Below are positions 9,127 to 18,591 of a stretch of DNA of 64,000 bases, piece by piece (position 1 is the first letter of the stretch; every line of letters begins with the position of its first letter). The notes under the pieces were generated by a model that was not told the origin of the DNA, did no database searches, and was given only the letters and a program-made list of their open reading frames with translations. The stretch spans positions 4,464,001-4,528,000 of the forward strand of contig NZ_CP094526.1 in assembly GCF_029910095.1 (NCBI RefSeq). The letters run 5' to 3'. Both the position numbers and the translations under genes were made by a program. Origin of the DNA: Bradyrhizobium sp. ISRA464. Lineage in GTDB: Bacteria; Pseudomonadota; Alphaproteobacteria; Rhizobiales; Xanthobacteraceae.

Positions 9127-10440
9127 TCAGTTGGCCGATCCGGCCGTTGCCATCCGCTTGGCAAAAAACGCGTCGATCGCCTGAGCCATCGAACCGACCG
9201 TCTTGTTTCGCCAGCTCTCGGAGACCAGGTGCTCGAGGTCGCCCTTGTTGGAGACATAGCCGAGTTCGACCAGGACGGAGGGGACGTCGGGGGCCTTGAG
9301 CACCCGGAAACCCGCCGATTTGAGCGGATTCTTGTGCATCCTGACCGTGGTCTTCATCTCGTTCATCAAGAGACGGGCGAAGCGGTTGGAGAAGGTCTTG
9401 GTTTCCCGCTGCGCAAGGTCGATCAGGATGTCGGCGACCTCGGTCGGCTCGTCCGTGAGGTTCACCCCGCCGATGGCGTCGGCCTTGTTCTCAGCGTCAG
9501 CCAGCCGCTGCGCCTCGGCGTCGGAGGCCTTGTCGGACAATGTGTAGATCGTCGCGCCCTGGGCGTCGCCCTCACGCCGCGGCAAGGCGTCGGCATGGAT
9601 AGACACGAAGAGGGCCGCGCCCTGGGTGCGCGCGACCTTCACCCGGTCGTTGAGCGGGATGAAGGTGTCGTCGGTCCTGGTCATGACCACTCGGTATTTG
9701 CCGGATTGCTCGATCCGGTCGCGCAGCGCCAGACCGAACGCCAGCACCAGGGTCTTTTCCAACTGCTCGCCGGACTGGGTGCCGTTGTCGATGCCGCCGT
9801 GACCGGGGTCGATCACGATCAGCGGCCGGGTATCCGTCGATGGCGCCGGTGGCAGCGCCGCCGTCGTGGTTTGGGGCGGAGCAACCGCGGCATTGGCGTC
9901 AGCGACCGCCGGCTTAAGTGCGGGGCGGTTCTCCGAGGCGAGCGACTGCACAAAACTGGTATGGTCGACCTCTTCGAGGTCGAGCACCAGCCGCGGCGGC
10001 TGGCCGTTGGCGGCGTCGAGCACGTAGGAATTGGCGATCTTCGCCGGCCCGGTCAGATCGAACACGATCCGGGAACCACCAGGCATAACGAGGCCGTAGC
10101 GGAAGGCCTTCACCAGCCCCCGTCCCGTCGAGCCGGTCCCGGCGGCGAGATGGAAGTCGACCTGTGGGATGTCGACCACGACGCGGTAGGGGTCGGCCAG
10201 CGGAAAGGCGCGGAACTCGATCTTGCGGTCGAGATCGAGGATGAATCGGGTCTGCTTGTCATCGCCGGCCAGTCGTGCGCCGGAAGCGACCGGGAACTTT
10301 GAGGTGGCGGAGATCGGGGCGGCCTGGTCCTTCTGCGGACTCTCGGCAGCGCTCGGGCCGCTCATTTCGGCAAACACCAATGCCGCGGCGCACAACAGCC
10401 CGCACCCCAGCAAAATACGGTGATTTGCGCGGTTTTCCAC
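9127..10440 (-). CDS. amiC: N-acetylmuramoyl-L-alanine amidase, AmiC type with AMIN domain
   Basis: A 437-residue periplasmic enzyme that cuts the amide bond between MurNAc and the stem peptide during septum splitting. Residues 1-33 are a signal peptide. An AMIN domain (about 45-165, TRFILDLDRKIEFRAFPLADPY and related strands) targets the septum or glycan. A Ser/Thr/Pro-rich linker follows, then an Amidase_3 domain with the zinc ligands in IVIDPGHGGIDNGT, a Glu in EKTLVLAFGLALRD, ALFVSIHADALP, and a late PSVLVELGYVSNKGDLE glutamate. It diverges from rne across a 704-base gap and precedes the PBP1A gene, so two cell-wall genes are adjacent. Confidence 0.94.
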   Translation of the reverse strand: MENRANHRILLGCGLLCAAALVFAEMSGPSAAESPQKDQAAPISATSKFPVASGARLAGDDKQTRFILDLDRKIEFRAFPLADPYRVVVDIPQVDFHLAAGTGSTGRGLVKAFRYGLVMPGGSRIVFDLTGPAKIANSYVLDAANGQPPRLVLDLEEVDHTSFVQSLASENRPALKPAVADANAAVAPPQTTTAALPPAPSTDTRPLIVIDPGHGGIDNGTQSGEQLEKTLVLAFGLALRDRIEQSGKYRVVMTRTDDTFIPLNDRVKVARTQGAALFVSIHADALPRREGDAQGATIYTLSDKASDAEAQRLADAENKADAIGGVNLTDEPTEVADILIDLAQRETKTFSNRFARLLMNEMKTTVRMHKNPLKSAGFRVLKAPDVPSVLVELGYVSNKGDLEHLVSESWRNKTVGSMAQAIDAFFAKRMATAGSAN

Positions 10441-11144
10441 CGACTCGGTGCCTCCAAGCAGCCCTTTACCGCATTAGAACCACACAGTTAATCGCACCTT
10501 AATGACGCAGGGACGAAAAGGTTTGAGTGTTGCCTCGCCGCGACGCTTCCCTTGCACCCGGCGGTCAATCCACGTATGTACGGGATGCTGATGGCTAGTA
10601 CTCCCGGTTGTGTCGCGTTCAGCCTCCCGGTGCAGCGGTGGAACCTTCGATGTCGGAGATCCCGCCGTGTTTTTCCGGTCCCTCCGCAGCCAGCGCCGCG
10701 CGCGGCTGACAAGGAGTGGCGGTTTCGAGCCCGAGCGGCGTCCAGTCCCAGGCACACTCTCTCGCCAGAGGGACGGTTTGAGACACGGCATAGCTGATTA
10801 TCCGGCCCCTTGGGGTCTCGATATGCGATGGCCGGCAGGCGCTTCGGTGCCGCGCCGGGCTTTCAGCAAAAGACACGGCGGCACTTCTCGCCGCCAACAT
10901 GTTTAGACGGGCCGACGCTTAATGCGCCAGACTGCATTGCCGACCAGGATTCCGGAGACGATCGCGTTGACGCGAGGTGAATGCCTCGCCCGCCGCATCA
11001 TCCCGGCGAGTTCCCGCTCGGCGCTGCGCCGCGAGACGCGTTTTGGCCTTCCCCTCACCCCCGAATCAGGTGGACCGTCGCGTCACCAGGCGGCGCTATT
11101 TGCGCGCGCCATGCATCGCGCCCGCCGCCGTCAAGAGCTCCCAA
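10441..11144. other. 704-base divergent amiC/rne intergenic region, probable long rne leader
   Basis: No convincing protein gene lies here; short open frames occur on both strands but none has a good start or family resemblance. The stretch must hold the promoters of amiC (minus) and rne (plus). A perfect 6-bp hairpin, GGCGGC-7-GCCGCC, is at 10877-10895. Long rne leaders that let RNase E control its own mRNA are known in enterobacteria; whether this leader does the same is inference. Confidence 0.5.
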
Positions 11145-14100
11145 ATGCCCAACAAGATGTTGATCGATGCCACCCACCCGGAAGAGACCCGGGTCGTTGT
11201 GGTCCGTGGCAATCGAGTCGAAGAGTTTGATTTCGAGACCGCCCAGCGCAAGCAACTGCGCGGCAATATCTATCTCGCAAAAGTTACGCGCGTAGAGCCG
11301 TCGCTGCAGGCCGCCTTCATCGAGTATGGCGGCAATCGCCACGGCTTCCTCGCCTTCAGCGAAATCCATCCCGACTACTACCAGATTCCGGTCGCCGACC
11401 GTCAGGCGCTGATCGAAGCCGATGAGCGCGCCCATCGCGAGGCCGAGGAAGAACACGAGAACCGCGGCCACCGCCGCCGGTCGCGCCATCGCAATGCCCG
11501 CCGCCGCGGCCACGGCGACCGCGTGCAGAGCGAGGTGGTCGAGGGTGCAAGCGACGCGCAGCCGCAGCAGGCTCACGAGGGTTACGAGCACCCCGTCGAT
11601 GCCGAGCACCACGACCATGACGCGGTGGCCCACGACAGTCACGAACATGAGGCGCACGAGCACGCCCATGATCACGAACATGCCCATGATCACGATCACC
11701 ACGATGATCACGAACATCATGACGATCATGAACATCACGACCGTCATGATGACGACCATCATGAGCATGAGCACGCTCACGACGTGAACGTCGCGCCGGA
11801 TGCCGACGCGCAGCCCGATCCCGTTGCAGCGGTGGTCGAGGCATCGGTTGCGGCGGTAGCGCCCGACCCGACCGAGGCCGTCGCGCTCAACCATGAGCCC
11901 GAACGGGCCCACGAGGAACAGGTCGAGGAGAATACCGCGCACGCGGACGATGCGCCGCATGCAGCGGACGAGGTGCATGCGACGGCCGATCACCACGCCG
12001 CCCCTGAGCACGCCGTGTCCGAGGACGCCGTGTCGGAGGACGCCGCGGTGTCCCAGGGCGAACCTGGCGATGACGCCGGCGACGACGAGGATGAGGACGA
12101 CGGTGAAGAAGGCGAGGAAGAAGACGTCGTCGAATCCGTCGGCGGAGACGACGTGCTCGAGGAAGTTCCGGAACGCCCGTTCCGGCCGCGCCGCCAGTAC
12201 AAGATCCAGGAAGTCATCAAGCGCCGCCAGGTGATGCTGGTGCAGGTCGTGAAGGAAGAGCGCGGCAACAAGGGCGCCGCCCTCACCACCTATCTCTCAC
12301 TGGCCGGCCGCTATGCCGTGCTGATGCCCAACACCGCGCGCGGCGGCGGCATCAGCCGCAAGATCACCTCGGCCCAGGACCGCTCGCGGCTGAAGGAAGT
12401 GGTTCAGGATCTCGACGTGCCCGAGGGCATGGGCATCATCCTGCGCACCGCAGGCGCCTCGCGCAGCAAGCCCGAAATCAAGCGCGACTTCGAATATCTG
12501 ATCCGCATGTGGGAAACCGTGCGCGACCTGACGCTGAGGTCGCAGGCCCCGAGCCTGGTCTATGAGGAAGGCTCGCTGATCAAGCGTTCGCTGCGCGACC
12601 TCTACAACAAGGAGATCGACGAGATCCAGGTGGCGGGCGAAGCCGGCTACCGCGAAGCGCGCGATTTCATGAAAATGCTGATGCCCGCGAACGTGCGCGC
12701 GGTGAAGCTGTATCGCGACGGCCAGCCGCTGTTCTCGCGCATGGGCGTCGAGAGCCAACTCGATGCGATGTTCTCGCCGACCGTGCAGTTGCGCTCCGGC
12801 GGCTACGTCGTCATCAACCAGACCGAGGCGCTCGTTTCGATCGACGTCAACTCGGGACGAGCGACGCGCGAGCACCACATCGAAGACACGGCGCTCAAGA
12901 CCAATCTGGAGGCGGCGGAGGAAGTCGCCCGCCAGCTCCGCTTGCGCGACCTCGCCGGCCTGATCGTCATCGACTTCATCGACATGGACGAGAAGCGCAA
13001 CAACCGCGCAGTCGAACGCAAGCTGTCCGACTGCCTGCGCCAGGACCGCGCGCGGATCCAGGTCGGCCGCATCTCGCATTTCGGCCTGCTGGAAATGTCG
13101 CGTCAGCGCATCCGCGCCAGCGTGCTGGAGAGCTCGACCGAGCCCTGCTCGCAATGCGGCGGCTCCGGTCACGTCCGCTCGGTCTCGTCAGTCGCGCTGC
13201 AGCTGCTGCGCGGCATCGAGGAAATCCTGATGAAGGGCGCGACCCACAATCTGGTCGTGCGTACCCGCACCGACGTCGCGCTCTATGTCCTCAACCACAA
13301 GCGCGGCCATCTGCGCGACCTTGAAGAATCCTTCAAGGTGTCGCTGTCGATCGTCGCCGACGCCACCGTGAGCGGCCAGCAGTCCTACGTCATCGACCGC
13401 GGCGAGCAGGTACACACGCTCGAGGCGGCCAAGGCCCTGCTCGCGGCGCAGGCCGCCTCGGCACCGGCGCACGCCGACGAAGCCGACGACGAGTCGGAAC
13501 TGTTCGAATACGAGGCCGAGGTCGAAACCGAGGAAACCGAAGGCCTCACCGATGACCAGGCCGCCGGCGAGGAAGCCAGCGCCGAGGCTGAAGGCGACGG
13601 TCAACGCCGCAGGCGCCGTCGCCGGCGGCGCGGCCGCGGCGGTGGCAGCGAAGCGCGCGAGAGCGCCCAGCCCCGCGAGGACGGCGACCTGATGCATGTG
13701 ATGCCTGAGAGCACCGATGCGGCCACGGCCGAGGATGCGGAAGGCGACGAGGACGAGGAGCAACAGACGTTTGCCGGCACCGATCAGCGCGATGGCGAAC
13801 GTCGCCCGCGCCGCCGCGGACGTCGTGGTGGCCGCCGCCGGCGCGGCAGTGGTCCGCAGGACGAGGGTCTCGCGGGATCGATTTCCGACGAGTTGAGCCC
13901 GGCACCAACGCCGGAAGCCACCGGCGCGGTCGCCGACTTCGACAGCCGTTCGGAACCGGCCCCGTCGCTGGCCCAGCCCGAGGCTGACGCGCAACCGTCG
14001 GCACCGGAATCGCAGCCCGTCGCGCCGGCTCCTGTCGAAGCAACGGCCGCAGCGCCCGAGGCCACCGCGGAGACAGAGGAAACGCTGGCCGAAAGCGAGC

Positions 14101-14327
14101 GCGCAGTGCGGCGCCGCTCCACTGTGCGCGAAAAGGTCAACTTCCTGTCGAGCCCGCAGTCGGAGACGCCAGCGCCCGAGCTGGCCGAAGGCCCGCTGGA
14201 GCCGTCGCCGGCCCCTGCCCCCGAACCGGAGCCTGCGCCTGCGACGGCAGAGCCGGCACCGGCGGTCACAACCGAAGCCCCGGCCCGCAAGGGCTGGTGG
14301 TCGCGGCGCTTCGGCGGCGGCAACTAA
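11145..14327 (+). CDS. rne: Ribonuclease E with a large His/acidic-rich insert in the S1 domain
   Basis: A 1060-residue endoribonuclease that starts mRNA decay and processes rRNA and tRNA precursors. The start MPNKMLIDATHPEETR is the usual one for rhizobial RNase E; the frame stays open further upstream but that part looks non-coding. The S1 domain begins at LRGNIYLAKV and FIEYGGNRHGFL, is split by an insert of about 240 residues (about 100-345), and resumes at YKIQEVIKRRQVMLVQVVKEERGNKGAALT. The catalytic DNase I-like region has VSIDVNSGRATR and LAGLIVIDFIDMDEKRN. The zinc-link CSQCGGSGHVRS follows. The C-terminal third is disordered, with Arg-rich patches (RRRRRRRRGRGGG) and Pro/Ala/Glu tracts, as expected for a degradosome scaffold. 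A strong terminator follows. Confidence 0.96.
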   Translation: MPNKMLIDATHPEETRVVVVRGNRVEEFDFETAQRKQLRGNIYLAKVTRVEPSLQAAFIEYGGNRHGFLAFSEIHPDYYQIPVADRQALIEADERAHREAEEEHENRGHRRRSRHRNARRRGHGDRVQSEVVEGASDAQPQQAHEGYEHPVDAEHHDHDAVAHDSHEHEAHEHAHDHEHAHDHDHHDDHEHHDDHEHHDRHDDDHHEHEHAHDVNVAPDADAQPDPVAAVVEASVAAVAPDPTEAVALNHEPERAHEEQVEENTAHADDAPHAADEVHATADHHAAPEHAVSEDAVSEDAAVSQGEPGDDAGDDEDEDDGEEGEEEDVVESVGGDDVLEEVPERPFRPRRQYKIQEVIKRRQVMLVQVVKEERGNKGAALTTYLSLAGRYAVLMPNTARGGGISRKITSAQDRSRLKEVVQDLDVPEGMGIILRTAGASRSKPEIKRDFEYLIRMWETVRDLTLRSQAPSLVYEEGSLIKRSLRDLYNKEIDEIQVAGEAGYREARDFMKMLMPANVRAVKLYRDGQPLFSRMGVESQLDAMFSPTVQLRSGGYVVINQTEALVSIDVNSGRATREHHIEDTALKTNLEAAEEVARQLRLRDLAGLIVIDFIDMDEKRNNRAVERKLSDCLRQDRARIQVGRISHFGLLEMSRQRIRASVLESSTEPCSQCGGSGHVRSVSSVALQLLRGIEEILMKGATHNLVVRTRTDVALYVLNHKRGHLRDLEESFKVSLSIVADATVSGQQSYVIDRGEQVHTLEAAKALLAAQAASAPAHADEADDESELFEYEAEVETEETEGLTDDQAAGEEASAEAEGDGQRRRRRRRRRGRGGGSEARESAQPREDGDLMHVMPESTDAATAEDAEGDEDEEQQTFAGTDQRDGERRPRRRGRRGGRRRRGSGPQDEGLAGSISDELSPAPTPEATGAVADFDSRSEPAPSLAQPEADAQPSAPESQPVAPAPVEATAAAPEATAETEETLAESERAVRRRSTVREKVNFLSSPQSETPAPELAEGPLEPSPAPAPEPEPAPATAEPAPAVTTEAPARKGWWSRRFGGGN

Positions 14328-14344
14328 TCCCCCTCGCGAACGAA

Positions 14345-14372
14345 AACGCCCGGCTCAACCCGGGCGTTTTTT
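14345..14372 (+). terminator. Rho-independent terminator after rne
   Basis: A perfect 9-bp stem AACGCCCGG (14345-14353) with CCGGGCGTT (14360-14368), a 6-base loop, and a run of six T from 14367. It lies 18 bases after the rne stop codon. Confidence 0.9.
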
Positions 14373-14417
14373 ATCTGGCGGGTGCAGCGCAGGCCCACCC
14401 CACGGAGACAGGCTTCA

Positions 14418-15650
14418 ATGCAAAGTGCGATCGTTCTTGGCGGCGGCATGGTGGGTGTCAGCACGGCGCTGCACCTGCAACGTCGCGGCTGGTCGGTCAC
14501 GCTTGTCGACCGCAAGGAGCCGGGCCGTGAAACCAGCTACGGCAATGCCGGGATCATCCAGAGCGAGGCCGTTCGTCCCTATCCGATGCCGCGCGATCTC
14601 GTCACGCTCGCGAAGATCGCGACTGGCCGCACCAACGACGTGCACTATCGCCTGGCCTCGCTGCCCCGGCACGCCGGCCCGCTGCTGCGCTATTGGTGGC
14701 ACTCCACGCCCGAGCGGCACCGCGAAGCCACCGCGGCCTGGGCGCGCCTGATCGCCTATGCCACCGCGGAGCACGACACGCTGATCCGCGAGGCCCATGC
14801 CGACAACCTGATCCGCCGCGCAGGCTATCGCCTGCTTCACCGCGACCCGGCGGCGCTCGAGCGTGCGATTGCCACCGCGGAAGAGAACGAGCGCGACTAC
14901 GGCGTCAAGTTTCGCATTCTGAGCGGCAGCGAGCTTGCCAAGGCCGAACCGATCCTGCGCGATGACCTTCCCGGCGCCATTCACTGGCTCGATCCCTGGA
15001 CCGTGTCCGATCCCGGCGGCCTCGTCTCGGCCTACGCCGCATTGTTCGAACGCCTCGGCGGCACCGTCCTGCGCGGCGATGCACAGACGCTGACGGAGAC
15101 CTCATCCGGGTGGTCGCTCGACACCGCTGCGGGCCGCATCGATGCAGCCAACGCGGTGATCGCGCTCGGGCCCTGGTCTCCCCAATTGCTGCACCGGTTC
15201 GGCTTCCGGATCCCGCTGGTGCGCAAGCGCGGCTACCACATGCACTACCACGGCGGCCACTCGCTCGACCTGCCGCTGGTCGATACCGCGATGGGTTACG
15301 CGATGGCGCCGATGGCCAGGGGAATCCGCATCACCACGGGCGCAGAGCTGACCGGCCCTGACGCTCCGGCCACGCCGGTCCAACTCGGCCATGCGGAAGC
15401 CGCCGCGCGCGGCCTGCTCGATATCGGGAAGCGCGTCGAACCCGAGCCCTGGTACGGCACACGTCCCTGCACGACCGACATGCTACCGGTGCTCGGCCGC
15501 GCGCCGCGCCATCGCGGCCTCTGGACAAATTTCGGCCACGGCCATCAAGGCTTCACGCTCGGCCCTGCCACGGCCCGGCTGCTCGCCGAAATGATGAACG
15601 GCGAGGCATCCCCCGTGGACGCCACGCCGTATCGGCCGGATCGGTTCTGA
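14418..15650 (+). CDS. FAD-dependent oxidoreductase, D-amino-acid dehydrogenase (DadA) family
   Basis: A 410-residue protein. The N-terminal dinucleotide-binding motif is VLGGGMVGVSTALHLQRRGW, followed by an acidic VTLVDRKEPGRETSYGNAG. The C-terminal FAD closure has LGRAPRHRGLWTNFGHGHQGFTLGPA. These are DAO/DadA family features, so the likely reaction is oxidative deamination of a D-amino acid or related amine, with electrons passed to the respiratory chain. ATG 14418 has GGAGA nine bases upstream; a farther in-frame start at 14382 overlaps the region just after the rne terminator and is less likely. The gene converges with the aminotransferase at 15684. Confidence 0.88.
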   Translation: MQSAIVLGGGMVGVSTALHLQRRGWSVTLVDRKEPGRETSYGNAGIIQSEAVRPYPMPRDLVTLAKIATGRTNDVHYRLASLPRHAGPLLRYWWHSTPERHREATAAWARLIAYATAEHDTLIREAHADNLIRRAGYRLLHRDPAALERAIATAEENERDYGVKFRILSGSELAKAEPILRDDLPGAIHWLDPWTVSDPGGLVSAYAALFERLGGTVLRGDAQTLTETSSGWSLDTAAGRIDAANAVIALGPWSPQLLHRFGFRIPLVRKRGYHMHYHGGHSLDLPLVDTAMGYAMAPMARGIRITTGAELTGPDAPATPVQLGHAEAAARGLLDIGKRVEPEPWYGTRPCTTDMLPVLGRAPRHRGLWTNFGHGHQGFTLGPATARLLAEMMNGEASPVDATPYRPDRF

Positions 15651-15683
15651 TCTCGCGCGCAATCTGTCCGCCGTCAGCGCGAG

Positions 15684-16871
15684 TTACTTGAGCCAGCGCG
15701 CGATGCGCGCGACCGCTTCCTGCATCTCCGCCGCGGAACGCGCATAGGAGAAACGGATGAAGGCCCGGCCGTGGATCGGATCGAAATCGACGCCCGGGGT
15801 CGCCGCGACATGCGCCTTATCCAGCATCTCGCTTGCGAAGGCGAAGCTGTCCGAGGTGAAATCGGAGACGTCGGCGTAAAGATAGAATGCGCCGTCGGCC
15901 GGCAGGAATTTCGTGAGACCCGCCTTCGGCAGGCCCTCGATCAGGATGCGGCGGTTCTCCTGATAGCCGCGCTTGATCGCTTCCATCTCCTCGCGCCCCT
16001 CGAATGCCGCCTCGGCCGCGACCTGCGACAGCGTCGGCACCGAGATCGAGAGGTTCTGCTGCAGCCGCTCGATCGGCCGCACCAGCACATCCGGCACCAC
16101 CATCCAGCCGACGCGCCAGCCGGTCATGCAGAAGTATTTCGAGAACGAGTTGATGACGAGCGCGTTCGGCGACAGCTCGGCCGCGGTCACCGCCGGAAAC
16201 GCGTAATCAAGTCCGTGATAGATCTCGTCGGAGATGAAACGGATGCCCGCGCTGTCGGCAGCGGCCATCAGGTTCGACAGCGCCTCGCGCGACATCATGG
16301 TGCCCGTCGGGTTGGCGGGGCTGCCGACCAGCACGCCTTTCAGCGGCGACTTGCGATGGGCGGCGAGCAGCGCCTCGCCGGTCAGCGCATGGCGGGTGTC
16401 GCCGGTGGTTTCGATCAGCACCGGTTCGCAGCCGAGCGCCGTCAGGATGTGGCGGTACGGCGGATATCCCGGCACTGTGACCGCTACCCGGTCGCCCGGC
16501 TCGAACATCGACAGAAACGCCAGGATGAATCCACCCGACGAGCCCGTGGTGACGATGATGCGCTGCGCATCGACCGAGCAGCCATATGTGTCGCGATAGT
16601 GACGCGCGATGCGCTCGCGCAAGGACGGGATGCCGAGCGCCGACGTGTAGTCGATCCGCCCGTCTTGAAGCGCGGCCTGCGCAGCCGCGATCGCCGGTTT
16701 CGGCGCGGGTGCGGCAGGCTGCCCCACCTCCATGTGGATGACGTGGCCGCCGGCCGCCTCGATTCGCGCGGCCGCAGCCATCACGTCCATCACCATGAAG
16801 GGCGGAACGTCGCTCCGCCGGGACGCGGTCAACAAGCTGTTCGCACGGTCTCTCAGTGTCGCATCAAGCAT
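15684..16871 (-). CDS. Pyridoxal-phosphate-dependent aminotransferase, class I/II
   Basis: A 395-residue fold-type I aminotransferase of normal length. Visible features are HMEVGQPAAPAP near residue 45, the PLP-phosphate region TTGSSGGF near 108, SPANPTGTMMS near 185, FISDEIYHGLDY (Asp binding the pyridine nitrogen), the Schiff-base lysine in INSFSKYFCMTGWRVGW, and the C-terminal arginine in FIRFSYARS. It probably acts on aspartate, an aromatic or a related amino acid; substrate is not determined. It diverges from the M48 protease gene across 227 bases. Confidence 0.9.
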   Translation of the reverse strand: MLDATLRDRANSLLTASRRSDVPPFMVMDVMAAAARIEAAGGHVIHMEVGQPAAPAPKPAIAAAQAALQDGRIDYTSALGIPSLRERIARHYRDTYGCSVDAQRIIVTTGSSGGFILAFLSMFEPGDRVAVTVPGYPPYRHILTALGCEPVLIETTGDTRHALTGEALLAAHRKSPLKGVLVGSPANPTGTMMSREALSNLMAAADSAGIRFISDEIYHGLDYAFPAVTAAELSPNALVINSFSKYFCMTGWRVGWMVVPDVLVRPIERLQQNLSISVPTLSQVAAEAAFEGREEMEAIKRGYQENRRILIEGLPKAGLTKFLPADGAFYLYADVSDFTSDSFAFASEMLDKAHVAATPGVDFDPIHGRAFIRFSYARSAAEMQEAVARIARWLK

Positions 16872-17098
16872 GGATTTCTGCTATTTGGGCGGCCGCAGCC
16901 GAATTCAGGTTCCCGCACCGGCTACCGCCCCAGACTGGCCGCATTCGGTGGCTCCTTATAACGTTTTCAGTCGAACTGAATACCGGATCGCGTGAAGAAA
17001 AACTGCAAAAACAACAGACTGTGCCACGCTCCTGGTCCAATCAGGGCGGGAATCAGGCTTTGCCTTTTCGCGGCCGGCCATCGCCGATAGATCGCCTC

Positions 17099-18505
17099 AT
17101 GCTGTTCCGCCTCGCCCTTCGCACCAGGACGTTCAAGCTGACCGCGCTGCTGACGGCGGTCGCGCTCGCGGTCGGCCCCGTCGCCACCGCGCAAGCGCAG
17201 CAGTCCAAGGGCCCGCCCGTGCTGCGCGATACCGAGACCGAGCAGCTTCTGCGCGAGTATACGCGGCCGATCCTGCGCGCCGCGGGCCTGGAGAAGCAGA
17301 ACATCCAAGTCGTGATCATCAACGACAGTGCGTTCAACGCCTTCGTCGCCGACGGCCGCCGTATCTTCGTGAATTACGGCGCGCTGCTGCAGTCGGAAAC
17401 GCCGAACCAGATCATCGGCGTGCTCGCACACGAAACCGGCCATCTCGCCGGCGGCCACCTCGCCAAGCTGCACGAGCAGCTTGCGCGGGCGCAAACACAG
17501 ATGATCATCGCCATGTTGCTCGGCGCCGGCGCCATGGCCGCGGGCGCGCGTGGCGGTTCCAACAATGGCCTGACCAATGCCGGCGCCGCCGCGTTCTCGG
17601 CGCCACAGTCGATGATCCAGCGCTCGCTGTTGTCCTACCAGCGCCAACAGGAGGAGAACGCCGACCGCGCCGGCGTGAAGTTCCTGACCGCGACCGGTCA
17701 ATCCGCCAAGGGCATGTACGAGACATTCAAGCGCTTCACCGATGAGAGCCTGTTCGCCTCGCGCGGCGCGGATCCCTATCTGCAGTCACACCCGATGCCG
17801 GTCGACCGTGTCGAGGCGCTGGAGGGGCTCGCGCGCTCCAGCCCCTACTGGGACAAGAAGGACGATCCTGCGCTGCAGCTTCGCCACGACATGATGCGCG
17901 CCAAGATCTCAGGCTTCATGGAGCGGCAGGACACGGTCTACCGCCGCTATCCGCTCACCAACAACAGCCTGCCCGCGCGTTACGCGCGCGCCATCACCAC
18001 CTATCTGCACGGCGACCTGCGCTCCGCGATCTCACAGATCGACAGCCTGATCCAGGCACAGCCCAACAATCCCTATTTCTATGAGCTGCGCGGCCAGGCG
18101 CTGCTCGAGGGCGGCAAGCCGGCGGACGCGATCGCGCCGCTGCGCAGGGCGGTGCAGCTCTCGAACCGCGCACCGCTGATCGAGATGCTGCTCGGCCAGG
18201 CGCTGGTCGCCTCGGACAACAAGGCGTATACGGACGAGGCGATCAACATGCTGCGCGCCGCAGTCGCCCGCGAGCCTGAGGCGCCACTCGGCTATACCCA
18301 GCTTGCCATGGCCTATGGCCGCAAGGGCGACTACGCGGAGGCGGACCTTGCGTCCGCGCAGGCCGCCTATCTTCGCGGCGACACCAAGACCGCCCGCGAG
18401 CTAGCGTCGCGCGCAAAGACCCGGTTTGCGATCGGCACTCCCGGCTGGGTCAAAGCTGACGACATTGTGAGCGCCAAGCCCATGCCGGGCCAGAAAAACA
18501 ACTAG
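17099..18505 (+). CDS. M48-family zinc metalloprotease with C-terminal TPR repeats (BepA-like)
   Basis: A 468-residue exported protease. The start is ATG 17099, giving the signal peptide MLFRLALRTRTFKLTALLTA ending at AQA-QQ. The zinc site HETGH is at about residue 111 in VLAHETGHLAGGHLAKLH, with the third-ligand region YQRQQEENADRAGVKFL further on. The C-terminal half has tetratricopeptide-like helices (FYELRGQALLEGGKPADAIAPLRRAVQL and later copies). The domain order matches BepA/YfgC, a periplasmic quality-control protease for outer-membrane proteins. The DsbA-like gene follows 86 bases downstream. Confidence 0.9.
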   Translation: MLFRLALRTRTFKLTALLTAVALAVGPVATAQAQQSKGPPVLRDTETEQLLREYTRPILRAAGLEKQNIQVVIINDSAFNAFVADGRRIFVNYGALLQSETPNQIIGVLAHETGHLAGGHLAKLHEQLARAQTQMIIAMLLGAGAMAAGARGGSNNGLTNAGAAAFSAPQSMIQRSLLSYQRQQEENADRAGVKFLTATGQSAKGMYETFKRFTDESLFASRGADPYLQSHPMPVDRVEALEGLARSSPYWDKKDDPALQLRHDMMRAKISGFMERQDTVYRRYPLTNNSLPARYARAITTYLHGDLRSAISQIDSLIQAQPNNPYFYELRGQALLEGGKPADAIAPLRRAVQLSNRAPLIEMLLGQALVASDNKAYTDEAINMLRAAVAREPEAPLGYTQLAMAYGRKGDYAEADLASAQAAYLRGDTKTARELASRAKTRFAIGTPGWVKADDIVSAKPMPGQKNN

Positions 18506-18591
18506 AAATAAACCGTAGTTCCATACAACGATCACCGAAACCGGCTCATGGTCCTGCTATATTTAGAGCCACGTCCAACAAGGATTTGTCC

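Noticed and set aside
10474..11140. Several short open frames in the amiC-rne gap
   Set aside because: None has a good ribosome site, signal peptide or family resemblance, and frames overlap on both strands.
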